Assembly: GCA_942490855.1 (NCBI GenBank)
Contig: CALNYS010000004.1
Span: forward strand, 248,001 to 312,000
From: CALNYS01 sp942490855
Lineage (GTDB): Bacteria > Planctomycetota > Phycisphaerae > Phycisphaerales > UBA1924
Reading direction: 5' to 3'
Length of the DNA: 64,000 nucleotides
Shown here: positions 40,251 through 49,398 of the stretch, piece by piece
Position numbering within the stretch: position 1 is the stretch's first letter
Layout: each line of letters starts with the position of its first letter
Made by a program: the position numbers and the translations under genes
Notes under the pieces: model-generated
Database searches by the model: none
Seen by the model: the letters and a program-made list of their open reading frames with translations, nothing else
Told to the model about the DNA's origin: nothing

Positions 40251-41162
40251 TTACGGGAGCAGCGAATACCGCTCGGGCAGACGCGGCGCGAAGACGACCA
40301 CCGCCGTCATCGAACGCTCGTCCGTCAGGGGCATCGCCGAGTGACGCAGCAGCCGCTCGCCGAGCGAGGGCGGCGCGAGCGTCGGCGGGCCGACCAGCTC
40401 ATCGTCCGCGACACGCGACGGGGCGTACGTCGCCCACAGCGGATCCACGTCGGGCGATTCCTCACCGGGCCACTCCGCGTCCGGCGCATCGCACACCAGC
40501 AGGTACGCGTACCCCTCGTCCATCTCGAGCGACGCGAGCGTCTCCTCGAAGACCGGGCCCTGGTTCTGCGGCTCGAGCGAGCGACGGGCGTCGCCGGGGG
40601 TCAGCTGCGGGAGCAGCTCAGAAAGCCGCGGCAGGTGCTGGATCGCCACGTCGGCGCGCATCACAGGAGCGTCAGCACCCGGAGCCGTCCACGCACGGGC
40701 GAGCACGCGGAGCCGACCGCTCGGCAGCGTGATCACACGCCCCTGCTGGAGCGTCACCATCTCGCCGCTCAGCGCGCCGCGCAGGGCCTCGACCCACCAC
40801 GGCGCCTGACCGAGCCACTTCCGGTCCGTCCGACCGCGGAGCGTCAGCCCCTCGCGGATCGTTGTCAGTTCAGTCAGCGGGACGCGCACCAGACGCAGAC
40901 CGGAATCGGCCAGCGCCCGACGGGTCTCGTCCGTCACGCCGCACGGCTCGCCGGTGTGCGGCGCCACCGCCTCGCGGAGCGACTCGGGAGAACCCTCGAC
41001 CACCCACCAGTGCATCTCCAGACCGTTCTCCGCCCCGCGCACGACCGGGCTGACGAAGTCAACGTCGGTCGCCAGCAGTGACGGAGAGACCGGCTCGACC
41101 GCGCACCCGCCAAGAGCAGCGAGGGCCATCAGAGCCACGCGAGAGATGAGTGTGTGGGTCAC
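40251..41162 (-). CDS. Lipoprotein of unknown function
   Basis: 303 aa from GTG 41162, chosen because GAGGAGG lies 6 nt upstream; ATG 41192 is possible but lengthens the signal sequence. Lipobox ALGGC (Cys about residue 19). The mature protein is a mixed alpha/beta domain, with recognisable pieces NGLEMHWWVVEGSPESL, LPSGRLRVLARAWTAPGADA and AYAYLLVCDAPDAEW-like strands. No family recognised. Converges with the SpoIID-like gene; the next plus-strand stop is 15 nt away. Confidence 0.75.
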   Translation of the reverse strand: MTHTLISRVALMALAALGGCAVEPVSPSLLATDVDFVSPVVRGAENGLEMHWWVVEGSPESLREAVAPHTGEPCGVTDETRRALADSGLRLVRVPLTELTTIREGLTLRGRTDRKWLGQAPWWVEALRGALSGEMVTLQQGRVITLPSGRLRVLARAWTAPGADAPVMRADVAIQHLPRLSELLPQLTPGDARRSLEPQNQGPVFEETLASLEMDEGYAYLLVCDAPDAEWPGEESPDVDPLWATYAPSRVADDELVGPPTLAPPSLGERLLRHSAMPLTDERSMTAVVVFAPRLPERYSLLP

Positions 41163-41234
41163 GAAGAGCCTCCTCGAACGTCGGGCGAGCATACCAGAAT
41201 CCGCACTCGCCCCGCCGCGGGTTCCGCCCGATCC

Positions 41235-42329
41235 TCAGGTCGCGGGCCCCATCTCGTTGATCCGGTCGATCAGGCGACGCACCGTCCCGAACTTCCGCCG
41301 AGTATGCGTGAACGCGATCCGCGGGAGCTCCAGATGATCCCGCTCGACCTCGTACGGCCCGCGCTGCACGATCTCGCCCTCGCGCACCAGCTCGCCGAAC
41401 TCCTCGTTCAGCGCCGCGATGTCCGACTCGCTGAGCGGCGCCCGGAGCCGGATCACGATGTCGTCGCGCACGTACCGCGTCGAGTGGTACACGCTGTAAA
41501 ACTTCGCCACGTGCTGCGCCGCCTCCTCGGGCGTCTCGCACACCTTGAAGAGGTTCAGGTCCTCGGGGCTGATGAACTCGTACCCCAGCAGGGAATTCTC
41601 GACGTAGTTCTGCCAGTGCTTCCAGTAGTCCCCGCCCGCGCCCTCGACAAGCACGATCGGCGCCATCGAGCTCTTGCCCGTCTGGATCAGCGTCAGCACC
41701 TCGAACAGCTCGTCCTGCGTGCCGAACCCGCCCGGGAACACCGCGACCGCCTTGCACTGGGACACAAAGATCAGCTTGCGCGTGAAGAAGTACCGGAACG
41801 TGATGAGCTTCGGGTCGCCCTGGATCACCGTGTTCGCCGTCGTCTCAAACGGAAGGCTGATCGCCAGCCCGAACGACGACTCCGCGCCGGGGCCCTCGTG
41901 CCCCGCCTTCATGATCCCATCGCCCGCGCCCGTGATCACGCCCCACCCGAGCTCCGCCATCCGCCGCGAAAACTCCACGCACGCCGTGTAATCCCGGTGA
42001 TCCTCCGGCGTGCGCGCCGAACCGAACACGCTGATCTTCGGGACGTCCGGGTACTGGCTGAACACCTTGTACGCGTAGCGCAGCTCCTTGAGCGCCGCGC
42101 TCATCAGCTTCAGCTCGCCGCGGTCGCGACCGTCGGGGTGCAGCTTCAGCGACGTCAGCATCAGATCGCGCACGAACCGGGCGTCGCCCACCTCGGGGTC
42201 CATGCCCGTCACCGCGATCAGCTCATCGAGACGCGCCGACACGTCCTCGTCGTACAGGCGATGACGCCCGACGCCCGCGTGCTCCTGACCGGGGATGTCG
42301 CCGAACGCGCCGCTAGAAAGTTCACTCAT
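41235..42329 (-). CDS. LOG-family (TIGR00730-type) nucleotide phosphoribohydrolase-like protein
   Basis: 364 aa from ATG 42329. Rossmann fold with the family signature FPGGFGTQDELFEVLTL (PGGxGTxxE) and an upstream glycine-rich ITGAGDGIMKAGHEG. These enzymes hydrolyse the N-glycosidic bond of nucleoside 5'-monophosphates (LOG, PpnN). The N-terminal ~95 residues and C-terminal ~70 residues are extensions beyond the compact plant-type LOG, making a PpnN-like large form plausible. The start overlaps the AsmA-like stop by 8 nt. Substrate unproven. Confidence 0.88.
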   Translation of the reverse strand: MSELSSGAFGDIPGQEHAGVGRHRLYDEDVSARLDELIAVTGMDPEVGDARFVRDLMLTSLKLHPDGRDRGELKLMSAALKELRYAYKVFSQYPDVPKISVFGSARTPEDHRDYTACVEFSRRMAELGWGVITGAGDGIMKAGHEGPGAESSFGLAISLPFETTANTVIQGDPKLITFRYFFTRKLIFVSQCKAVAVFPGGFGTQDELFEVLTLIQTGKSSMAPIVLVEGAGGDYWKHWQNYVENSLLGYEFISPEDLNLFKVCETPEEAAQHVAKFYSVYHSTRYVRDDIVIRLRAPLSESDIAALNEEFGELVREGEIVQRGPYEVERDHLELPRIAFTHTRRKFGTVRRLIDRINEMGPAT

Positions 42330-45300
42330 CGAGGGGCTCCAGAGTGGAGGGTACATGGTCCGCGAGCTCCGGTCGCTCCGGCGGAGCCGCCCGGTCCACG
42401 CGCCCGCCCGCCCCCGGCGCCAGCACGCCCAGCAGCACCCGCCCCGCGTTGGGCAGCCGCACCAGCTCGTACTCGGGCGACCGGATCGGCCCGCTGATCC
42501 GCGCCCCCAGCAGCTGATCCCTGAACGCGTCGATCAGGTCGCTCACCAGCGGCACCCGCGTCCGCCCGCGCGTGCGCACCGCCAGGTCCAGCGTCCCGTC
42601 GCTCAGCCGCGCCTCGCCCGAAGCCGACACCACCAACGAATCGCTCTGCACATACAAGCGGTCGAAAATTAACAAATCCCCCGCCACGCCAAACTCGATC
42701 GCCGCGTCGGTCAGACGCTCGCCCCTCGGCGGAAGCAGGTTCATCAGCTCGAAGACCGGCGTCAGCAACGGAAGCCGCACCACCTCCCCGCCGCTGATCG
42801 TAAAGATCCCCCGCCCGACCCGGCGCGACCCGTCCCCGCCCACGATCCCGCGCACCCGCAGCTGCCCGCCGATCAGCCCCCGCGACGCCAGGCTGTCCTC
42901 CGGCCGCGGCTCGCCCTCGGGACGCTCCACGATCCACGCCAGAGGCACGTCCGCGCAGCGCACGTCCACCAGGAACTCCCGCTCGTCGCCAAGCCCCTCA
43001 GAGGGAGACAGCCGGGCCCGACCGCGGATCACCCCGCCCGCGCACTCGGCCGTCAGCGTCGGGATGTCCACCACCCCCGCGTCGTCGTCCCACACCAGAC
43101 TCGCATGCCCCGCGCGCATCGGAACGGTCGCCGCACGGAACGACTCCAGCTCCAGCTCGCCGACACGCCCCCCCTCGCCGTCGCCGCGCAGCGTCAGCCG
43201 ACCCGACGCCCGATCCACCGGCGCCCCCAGATCAAAAGACGCCCTGGTAAACCCGATCACCAGCTCCGATTCCCCGCCCACGTCGCCCGTCACCCACAGC
43301 TCGCCCCCCTCGCCGATCGCCAGCCCGATCGCGCTCGCCGCGGCCGCGGCCTGCTCGGGCAGGCTCGCCAGCAGCCCCGGCGTCATCGCCCGCGCAGAAA
43401 GATCCACCTCGCCCGCGAACCCGCCCTCCTCCTCGTACGCCCCGTCGAGCAGCAGGTCCCACCCGTCGGCGTGGAGGCGCAGGTCTTCAAACCGCAGCCC
43501 GTCCGCGTCAAAGAGCGCCGCGCCCGTCGCCTCCGTGAACGTCGCCCGCGCGCCGTCCCGCGTGATCTCCAGCAGCCGAGGCTCCAGCCGACCGCTCACC
43601 GCGACCGACCCATCGGGCTCCCCGGCCACCAGCACCGAAACGTCCGCGACACCCGCCGGGTCCGCGTCGGCGATCGCCCCGCGCACCGATTCCCCCGCCC
43701 ATCGCGTCGCGATCGCGCGCACCGCGCCGGACCCGAGCCCCACGCCGCGGCCGGCCGCACGCAGACTCGTGCGCTCCCCAGCGACCGGCGTTCGCCCGTC
43801 GAGTTCGATCTCACCGACCGGCGTCCCCTCAACGACCGCCGTCGCGCGCACGCCCGCGAACCGCACCCCAGCGTCAGAGATACCCACTTCGCCGCTCGTG
43901 TTCTCGAACCCGACGCGCTCCCCGCCGAGCGTCAGCGTCGCCTCATCGAACCGCTCGACTCGCGCCGTCCAGCCGAGGCCCACGCCCCCCCCGCCCCAGA
44001 GCTCCACGACCCCGTGCGCAACGCCCCCGAGCCCCCACTCCTCGACGACGCCGGAGTACTCGCGGGCCACGTCGGCGTCCAACGCCGCGAGCTCGCGCCG
44101 CGTCGTCTCGTCAAACCCCGCGCCGGTGATCGTCGCCCCCGCCGACCATTCCCCGGTGGTTCGGTCGGACCGCCCGGTGTAGACGACGCCCGCGCCGCCC
44201 GGCCCGGTCGCGCCGCCCGAGAAATCAACACCGCCCGCGCCCGCGACGACCGACCCGTTGATCCCCGAAGCCGCGACGATCCCGTCGGTATCGGCGACCA
44301 ACACGTCGAGGAGATCCAGACGCATGTCCCGCACCGTCGGCGCGCCCTCGTCGCCCACGCTGAGGGCGCCGTCGGCGCGGAACGAGCCGGTCAGGCGCCG
44401 TCCCGCGAGCGCGTCGCGCAGCGTCGCAGACGCCGCGGACGCCGCCCCCACCAGCACGTCGTCGATCGGGGCGTGGTCGATGTCAAACCGCACCGTCTGC
44501 GTCAGCCCGCTGGTCCCGCTCATCGGGATCTCCACCGTCGCCCGCCCGCGCAGCCCGGTCGGCCCGAGCAGCTGCCCGATCTCCGCCACCGCGACGTCTT
44601 CGTCCACCGTCACCGCGAATTCGCGCGCCCGCAGCGGGTACCCGAACCGCGCGGCGCTGATGCCCAGCTCGGGCGACGTCGCCCGCACGCCCCAGCCCCA
44701 CGGCCCGTGCCCGACGCCGCGCTTGAAGACGTCGATCTCCATCGAGAGCGTTCCGCCCGGCTCAACGCCCTCGCTCGTCTCGCCCGTAAAGAGCGCCGCC
44801 AGCGCCTCGCCGTGCTCGCCGCCGATCGCCGCGAAGAGGTGCTCGTCGGCCGGCACGTTCGTCCCGATGATCCGCGCCTCGATCTCCGCGTCGTCCCCCG
44901 CCGGGAACGCGGTGACCTCCGCGCGGATGTCCGCCCCGGTGGGCCCGACCGCGCGCAGGTCGGTGAGGTACACGCCGTCGTTATCGAAGGTCATCCGCCC
45001 CGCGACCTGCAGCATCGGGTACGCGAAGTCCTCGAACGCGGCGCTCCCCTCCTGCCACGTGAACAGACCGCTCGCGCCCGCCACCCCGTCGACCTGCACC
45101 AGGCGCACGCGCCCGTTGATGGTCGCCTCGGGCCCCGAGAACCGCTGCACGAACTCGGCGGCGAGCTGCGGGGCGAAGGGAAGCAGCCCCGGCGTGGGCC
45201 CCCAGTGGTAGTCGCTGACCACGATCTCCGCCGAGGCGTCCGCGTCCGGGCTCAGCCCCGCCGTCTCGATGATGACGCGCGCGTCCAGGTCTTCGAACAG

Positions 45301-46290
45301 CCCGACAAAGTTCGCGTGCAGCCCGTCCTGGTCGATCTCCAGCCGCCCCGTCACGCCGCTGAGGCTCATGAGCCGGTCGGGCACGCCCGCCGCCGTCGGG
45401 TTGCGCACCGGAACCGGCGCGAGCACGTCGACGCTGGTCAGGTCGGCCGCCACGAGGAACGAGCCGTCGCTCGCGTACGTCAGCGTCGCGAGGGGCAGAC
45501 GCCCGCCGATGCGCAGGCGCCTCAGGAGCGTCTCCACCCGCGGGCGCACCGCGCGTGCGCGCAGCGCCGCGAAGTCCACGTCGCGCAGCGCCAGCTCGCC
45601 CGTCCCGTGGCGCAGATCGATCTCGCCCTCGAGGACCGCCGGGGCGCGCCGAACGCTCGCGTCCTCGGTCAGGCGCACCGCGTACACGCCCTCCTCGTCG
45701 GGGTCGTGACGCATGAACCCGCTGATCGCGATCTCGTGCAGCGGTGCGAACCACCCGGGCCCGTGCTCGCCGAAGACAAGCCGCGCCCCTTCGACCGACA
45801 CCGGCGGGAGCGCCGCCGGGGTCCCGGCCCCGCCGCCGCCGGCCGTCCCGAGGTTCAGCACGCCCGTCTCGACGTCCACGCTCACCCGGAAGACCGGGTC
45901 GATCAGACGGATCGACGTCACCGCGGAGGCCGGGTCGAAGACCGCCCTCGCCCAGTCCACCGAGAGCTCCACCCGCTCGGCGACGAGGATCTCCCCGGCC
46001 TGTCCCGCGACGCCGCGGGAGCGCAGCGCGAGCCCCGGCAGGCTGACGTGACCGTTGGGGAGGATCTGCGCCGAGGCGCACACCGCGTCGTACCCGAGGG
46101 CCGACTCGAGGCGCGAGAGCGCGAGCGAACGGGTCAGGCGCCCACGGCCGAGGTAGAGCACCCCCGCGCCCACCACCAGCAGCAGCGCCCCGCCGACGAT
46201 CGTGCGCTTCACCCACCGCCGGCGCACCGCCTTGCGGTGCGCGCGCCGCGCGAGCATGGAGAGCGGGCGTGGGGCTGGTTTCGGGGTCAT
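42322..46290 (-). CDS. Giant AsmA/TamB-superfamily membrane-anchored protein
   Basis: 1322 aa. Basic N-terminus, one membrane span (~residues 29-48, TIVGGALLLVVGAGVLYLG), then a very long beta-rich periplasmic region of repeated strand-turn units ending in the AsmA-type C-terminal module (LTDAAIEFGVAGDLLIFDRL, VSASGEARLSDGTLDLAVRT). This is the repeating beta-groove architecture of AsmA-like and TamB-like lipid-transfer bridges. Role inferred: phospholipid or LPS-related transport between inner and outer membrane. It overlaps the LOG-family gene downstream. Its start is 50 nt from the divergent tRNA-Arg gene. Large antisense frames here are base-composition artefacts. Confidence 0.85.
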   Translation of the reverse strand: MTPKPAPRPLSMLARRAHRKAVRRRWVKRTIVGGALLLVVGAGVLYLGRGRLTRSLALSRLESALGYDAVCASAQILPNGHVSLPGLALRSRGVAGQAGEILVAERVELSVDWARAVFDPASAVTSIRLIDPVFRVSVDVETGVLNLGTAGGGGAGTPAALPPVSVEGARLVFGEHGPGWFAPLHEIAISGFMRHDPDEEGVYAVRLTEDASVRRAPAVLEGEIDLRHGTGELALRDVDFAALRARAVRPRVETLLRRLRIGGRLPLATLTYASDGSFLVAADLTSVDVLAPVPVRNPTAAGVPDRLMSLSGVTGRLEIDQDGLHANFVGLFEDLDARVIIETAGLSPDADASAEIVVSDYHWGPTPGLLPFAPQLAAEFVQRFSGPEATINGRVRLVQVDGVAGASGLFTWQEGSAAFEDFAYPMLQVAGRMTFDNDGVYLTDLRAVGPTGADIRAEVTAFPAGDDAEIEARIIGTNVPADEHLFAAIGGEHGEALAALFTGETSEGVEPGGTLSMEIDVFKRGVGHGPWGWGVRATSPELGISAARFGYPLRAREFAVTVDEDVAVAEIGQLLGPTGLRGRATVEIPMSGTSGLTQTVRFDIDHAPIDDVLVGAASAASATLRDALAGRRLTGSFRADGALSVGDEGAPTVRDMRLDLLDVLVADTDGIVAASGINGSVVAGAGGVDFSGGATGPGGAGVVYTGRSDRTTGEWSAGATITGAGFDETTRRELAALDADVAREYSGVVEEWGLGGVAHGVVELWGGGGVGLGWTARVERFDEATLTLGGERVGFENTSGEVGISDAGVRFAGVRATAVVEGTPVGEIELDGRTPVAGERTSLRAAGRGVGLGSGAVRAIATRWAGESVRGAIADADPAGVADVSVLVAGEPDGSVAVSGRLEPRLLEITRDGARATFTEATGAALFDADGLRFEDLRLHADGWDLLLDGAYEEEGGFAGEVDLSARAMTPGLLASLPEQAAAAASAIGLAIGEGGELWVTGDVGGESELVIGFTRASFDLGAPVDRASGRLTLRGDGEGGRVGELELESFRAATVPMRAGHASLVWDDDAGVVDIPTLTAECAGGVIRGRARLSPSEGLGDEREFLVDVRCADVPLAWIVERPEGEPRPEDSLASRGLIGGQLRVRGIVGGDGSRRVGRGIFTISGGEVVRLPLLTPVFELMNLLPPRGERLTDAAIEFGVAGDLLIFDRLYVQSDSLVVSASGEARLSDGTLDLAVRTRGRTRVPLVSDLIDAFRDQLLGARISGPIRSPEYELVRLPNAGRVLLGVLAPGAGGRVDRAAPPERPELADHVPSTLEPLDE

Positions 46291-46339
46291 GGCGTCGCGT
46301 TCCGTCCTCTGGCGCCCTACCTTACCCGCGACAATCAGA

Positions 46340-46707
<368 letters not shown>

Positions 46708-46709
46708 CT

Positions 46710-48122
46710 TCACCCCCCACGCGCGGCGCGTTCGAGCGCGGCAAACGCGCGGCGCACGTCGTCCTCTTCCGTCTGCGCGCTCCCGGCCGCGAACCGGATC
46801 ACGAACCGCTCGCCCCCCTCGGCGCCGGGCAGCGTCGTGTGCGTGAAGAACGCCTCGCCCGAGTCGTTCACCCGCTCCATCGCCGCCCGGGACGGCGCGT
46901 CCCCGCCCGTGTGCGCGAAGCACACCAGCGCCAGCGACCGCTCGCACGCCATCTCAAAGACGTCGCTCTCACGCACCAGCGATTCGAACAGCTCCGCGTG
47001 AGCGATCCCCCGCCGGACGTGGGCCCGCAGCCCCTCGGCGCCATACGCCCGCAGCACGAACCACAGCTTGAGCGCCCGGAACCGGCGCCCCAGCGGCACC
47101 TGCCAGTCGCGGTAATCGATCACGCTGCCCGAGTCGCTCGGCGCGTTGCGGAGGTACTCCGGGGTGATCGAGAGCGCATCCGTGATCGCCCGCGCGTCGC
47201 GCGTCCACAGCGCCGAGCAATCGAAGTTCGTCAGCAGCCACTTGTGCGGGTTGAAGTTGAAGCTGTCGGCGAGCGCGACGCCCTCGGTCATCCAGCGCGT
47301 CTCGGGCAGCACCAGCGCCGACCCCGCCCAGGCCGCGTCCACGTGCAGCCACGCGCCGGCGCCCGCGCTGATCGCGCCGATCTCCGCGAGCGGGTCCACC
47401 GCGCCCGACGACGTTGTCCCGAGCGTCGCCGCCACAAAGAACGGCACGCGCCCCGACGCCGCGTCGAGCCCGATTGCCTCCGCCAGCGCATCGGGGCGCA
47501 GGCGCAACCGCTCGTCCACATCGATCAGTCGCACGTTCTCGCGCCCGATCCCCGACACCATCGCCGCCTTGACGATCGACGAGTGCGCCTGGCCCGAGCA
47601 GTACGCGACGAGCTCCCCGTCGCGCCCGGTCGCGAGCGCCCGCCGGCGCGCCGCGACCATCGCCACCAGCGCCGCCTCGCTCGCCGTGCCCTGGATCACA
47701 CCGCCGCCGCGCTCGGATTCTGACAGGAACGACTCGGGCAACCCGATGAGCCGTCCGAGCCAATCGAGCACCCTCGTCTCGATCTCCGTGCACGCGGGGC
47801 TCGTTGACCACAGCATCCCCTGCACGCCCAGCCCGGCGCTGAGCATCTCGCCCAGGATCGCTGGCCCGCTCGCGCTCGCGGGGAAGTACCCGAAGAACCG
47901 GGGCGATTGCCAGTGCGTCAGCCCGGGCGCCACCACGCCATCGAGGTCAGCGAAGATGTCGTCCCACCCCTCGCCCGCCTCGGGCGCCTCGCGCGGGAGC
48001 GCGCCGAACACGTCGCCGGGCGCGCTCTGGGAGCGCACGGGATAGTCGCCCACGCGCTCCATGTAGGAGGCGATCCACTCCACCATCCGGCGCCCTTCGC
48101 GCCGAAATTCGTCAGGGGTCAA
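46710..48122 (-). CDS. PLP-dependent group II amino-acid decarboxylase
   Basis: 470 aa. Aromatic-L-amino-acid/glutamate-type decarboxylase fold: MTPDEFRREGRRMVEWIASYM, THWQSPRFFGYFPASASGPA, GGGVIQGTASEAALVAMVAA, HVDAAWAGSALVLPE, and the PLP lysine in DSFNFNPHKWLLTNFDCSAL. It probably makes an arylalkylamine (dopa/tryptophan/tyrosine class, by the 'FNFNPHKW' signature), but substrate specificity is not decidable by eye. It ends 3 nt from the tRNA-Arg gene on the opposite strand. It has a normal length for the family. Confidence 0.92.
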   Translation of the reverse strand: MTPDEFRREGRRMVEWIASYMERVGDYPVRSQSAPGDVFGALPREAPEAGEGWDDIFADLDGVVAPGLTHWQSPRFFGYFPASASGPAILGEMLSAGLGVQGMLWSTSPACTEIETRVLDWLGRLIGLPESFLSESERGGGVIQGTASEAALVAMVAARRRALATGRDGELVAYCSGQAHSSIVKAAMVSGIGRENVRLIDVDERLRLRPDALAEAIGLDAASGRVPFFVAATLGTTSSGAVDPLAEIGAISAGAGAWLHVDAAWAGSALVLPETRWMTEGVALADSFNFNPHKWLLTNFDCSALWTRDARAITDALSITPEYLRNAPSDSGSVIDYRDWQVPLGRRFRALKLWFVLRAYGAEGLRAHVRRGIAHAELFESLVRESDVFEMACERSLALVCFAHTGGDAPSRAAMERVNDSGEAFFTHTTLPGAEGGERFVIRFAAGSAQTEEDDVRRAFAALERAARGG

Positions 48123-48140
48123 CGCGCGTTCGCTTTCCGT

Positions 48141-49376
48141 TTAGCGCCGGCGGTTGCCGCGCTCGCGCTGCTGGGTCTTCTGACGGCGCAGCTCGCGGTC
48201 CATCTGGCGTTCGATCTCGCGGAAGACGTCGTCGTTGAGCGGGGGCGACCCGCCGCCGCCGTACTTCGCGAACGCCTTGTTCCGCTTGCCCCACGCCTTG
48301 AGCTGGGACAGGTACCGCCGGGCCTTGGTGATGTCGCCGTCCTCGTTGGCGGCGATCGAGAAGAGACGCCACAGCTTGCCGACCTCGGCGTCGCCTCGCC
48401 GGACTTCCTCGCGGTGGCGGACCATCACCTCGTCGCCGTCCTGCCCGACCTCGACCCAGTCCGACACGCCCATCGCGCGCATCAGCTCGTCCTTCGAGTC
48501 AGCAACGCCCTGCGCGTACTTGTACTTGATCGCGGTCTGCGAATCGAAGGTGAGGATGTCGTTCGTGGTCGCGACGATGTGCTGCCCCTCGAGGTCGTTG
48601 CGCCACACCACCGAGCCGTCGGCCGCGAAGTCCGCCGAGAGGTTCGTGGGCACCTGCATCGCGCGCATGATCAGCGGGTTCTTCTGCCCACGCTCGCTCA
48701 CCGTTTCCATCCAGCGGAGCACCTCTTCGAGCTCGCGCCCATCCATGCGCTCGGCGCCGCTGGAGGTCGTCCGGAAGCCGGTCGCCGCGCCCAGGTTGCC
48801 CTCGCTCATGAAGTAGATCTCTTCGCAGATCGAGGACGTCATCGCCGCGGCCGAGATCGCCGACTCGATCCACGCGGCGACGCGGTAGTTGGGCTTGATG
48901 TCGTCTTCGATCACGTTGATCAGCGGCTCGATCTCGACCAGCGCCCCGCCGCCCGAGTTCAGGCGCAGGATCACGATGTCAACATCGTCGTCCTCGATCG
49001 CGTCAACCGCTTCCTTTAACGCCGGGGCGAACATGTACGGGCCGACCATCTCTTCGAGCGTGATGAACGCGACCCGGACCGACCCGTCGTTGGGGGCGGC
49101 GCCATCATCGTCGTCGTACCAGTCGTCGTCGTCCGCCGACTCCGTGTTCTTCGCGGGCGCTTCCTCGCGTTCGATGGACTCGATCTTGGAACGGAGCACC
49201 AGCTCGTCCTTCGCGACGCCGCCGATCATCACGCGCACGTAGATGAACCCCTCGGCCTCGCGGATGATCTCGCCCTCGAGCACGCGCCCGTCGGTGAGAT
49301 GGACGCGCTCGGCGTGCGCCACGGTCGCCGACGCCAGCAGCGCCACGGTCAGAATGAGGAATCGGATAGCTCGCAT
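48141..49376 (-). CDS. Exported ClpP/NfeD-type serine protease-like protein
   Basis: 411 aa from ATG 49376 (GGAGA upstream). Signal peptide MRAIRFLILTVALLASATVAHA. Residues ~25-60 carry a small beta 'LTDGRVLEGEII' module. A ClpP/crotonase-fold domain follows: VDIVILRLNSGGGALVEIEP, then VAAWIESAISAAAMTSSICE where a Ser stands at the nucleophile position of NfeD/SppA enzymes, and a later Lys in ERGQKNPLIMRAM as candidate general base. C-terminal region charged (DRELRRQKTQQRERGNRRR). Probably cleaves membrane-associated substrates. It lies 22 nt after a paralogue that has lost these residues. Confidence 0.82.
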   Translation of the reverse strand: MRAIRFLILTVALLASATVAHAERVHLTDGRVLEGEIIREAEGFIYVRVMIGGVAKDELVLRSKIESIEREEAPAKNTESADDDDWYDDDDGAAPNDGSVRVAFITLEEMVGPYMFAPALKEAVDAIEDDDVDIVILRLNSGGGALVEIEPLINVIEDDIKPNYRVAAWIESAISAAAMTSSICEEIYFMSEGNLGAATGFRTTSSGAERMDGRELEEVLRWMETVSERGQKNPLIMRAMQVPTNLSADFAADGSVVWRNDLEGQHIVATTNDILTFDSQTAIKYKYAQGVADSKDELMRAMGVSDWVEVGQDGDEVMVRHREEVRRGDAEVGKLWRLFSIAANEDGDITKARRYLSQLKAWGKRNKAFAKYGGGGSPPLNDDVFREIERQMDRELRRQKTQQRERGNRRR

Positions 49377-49398
49377 CGGTCGGGTCTCCATGGGTCGA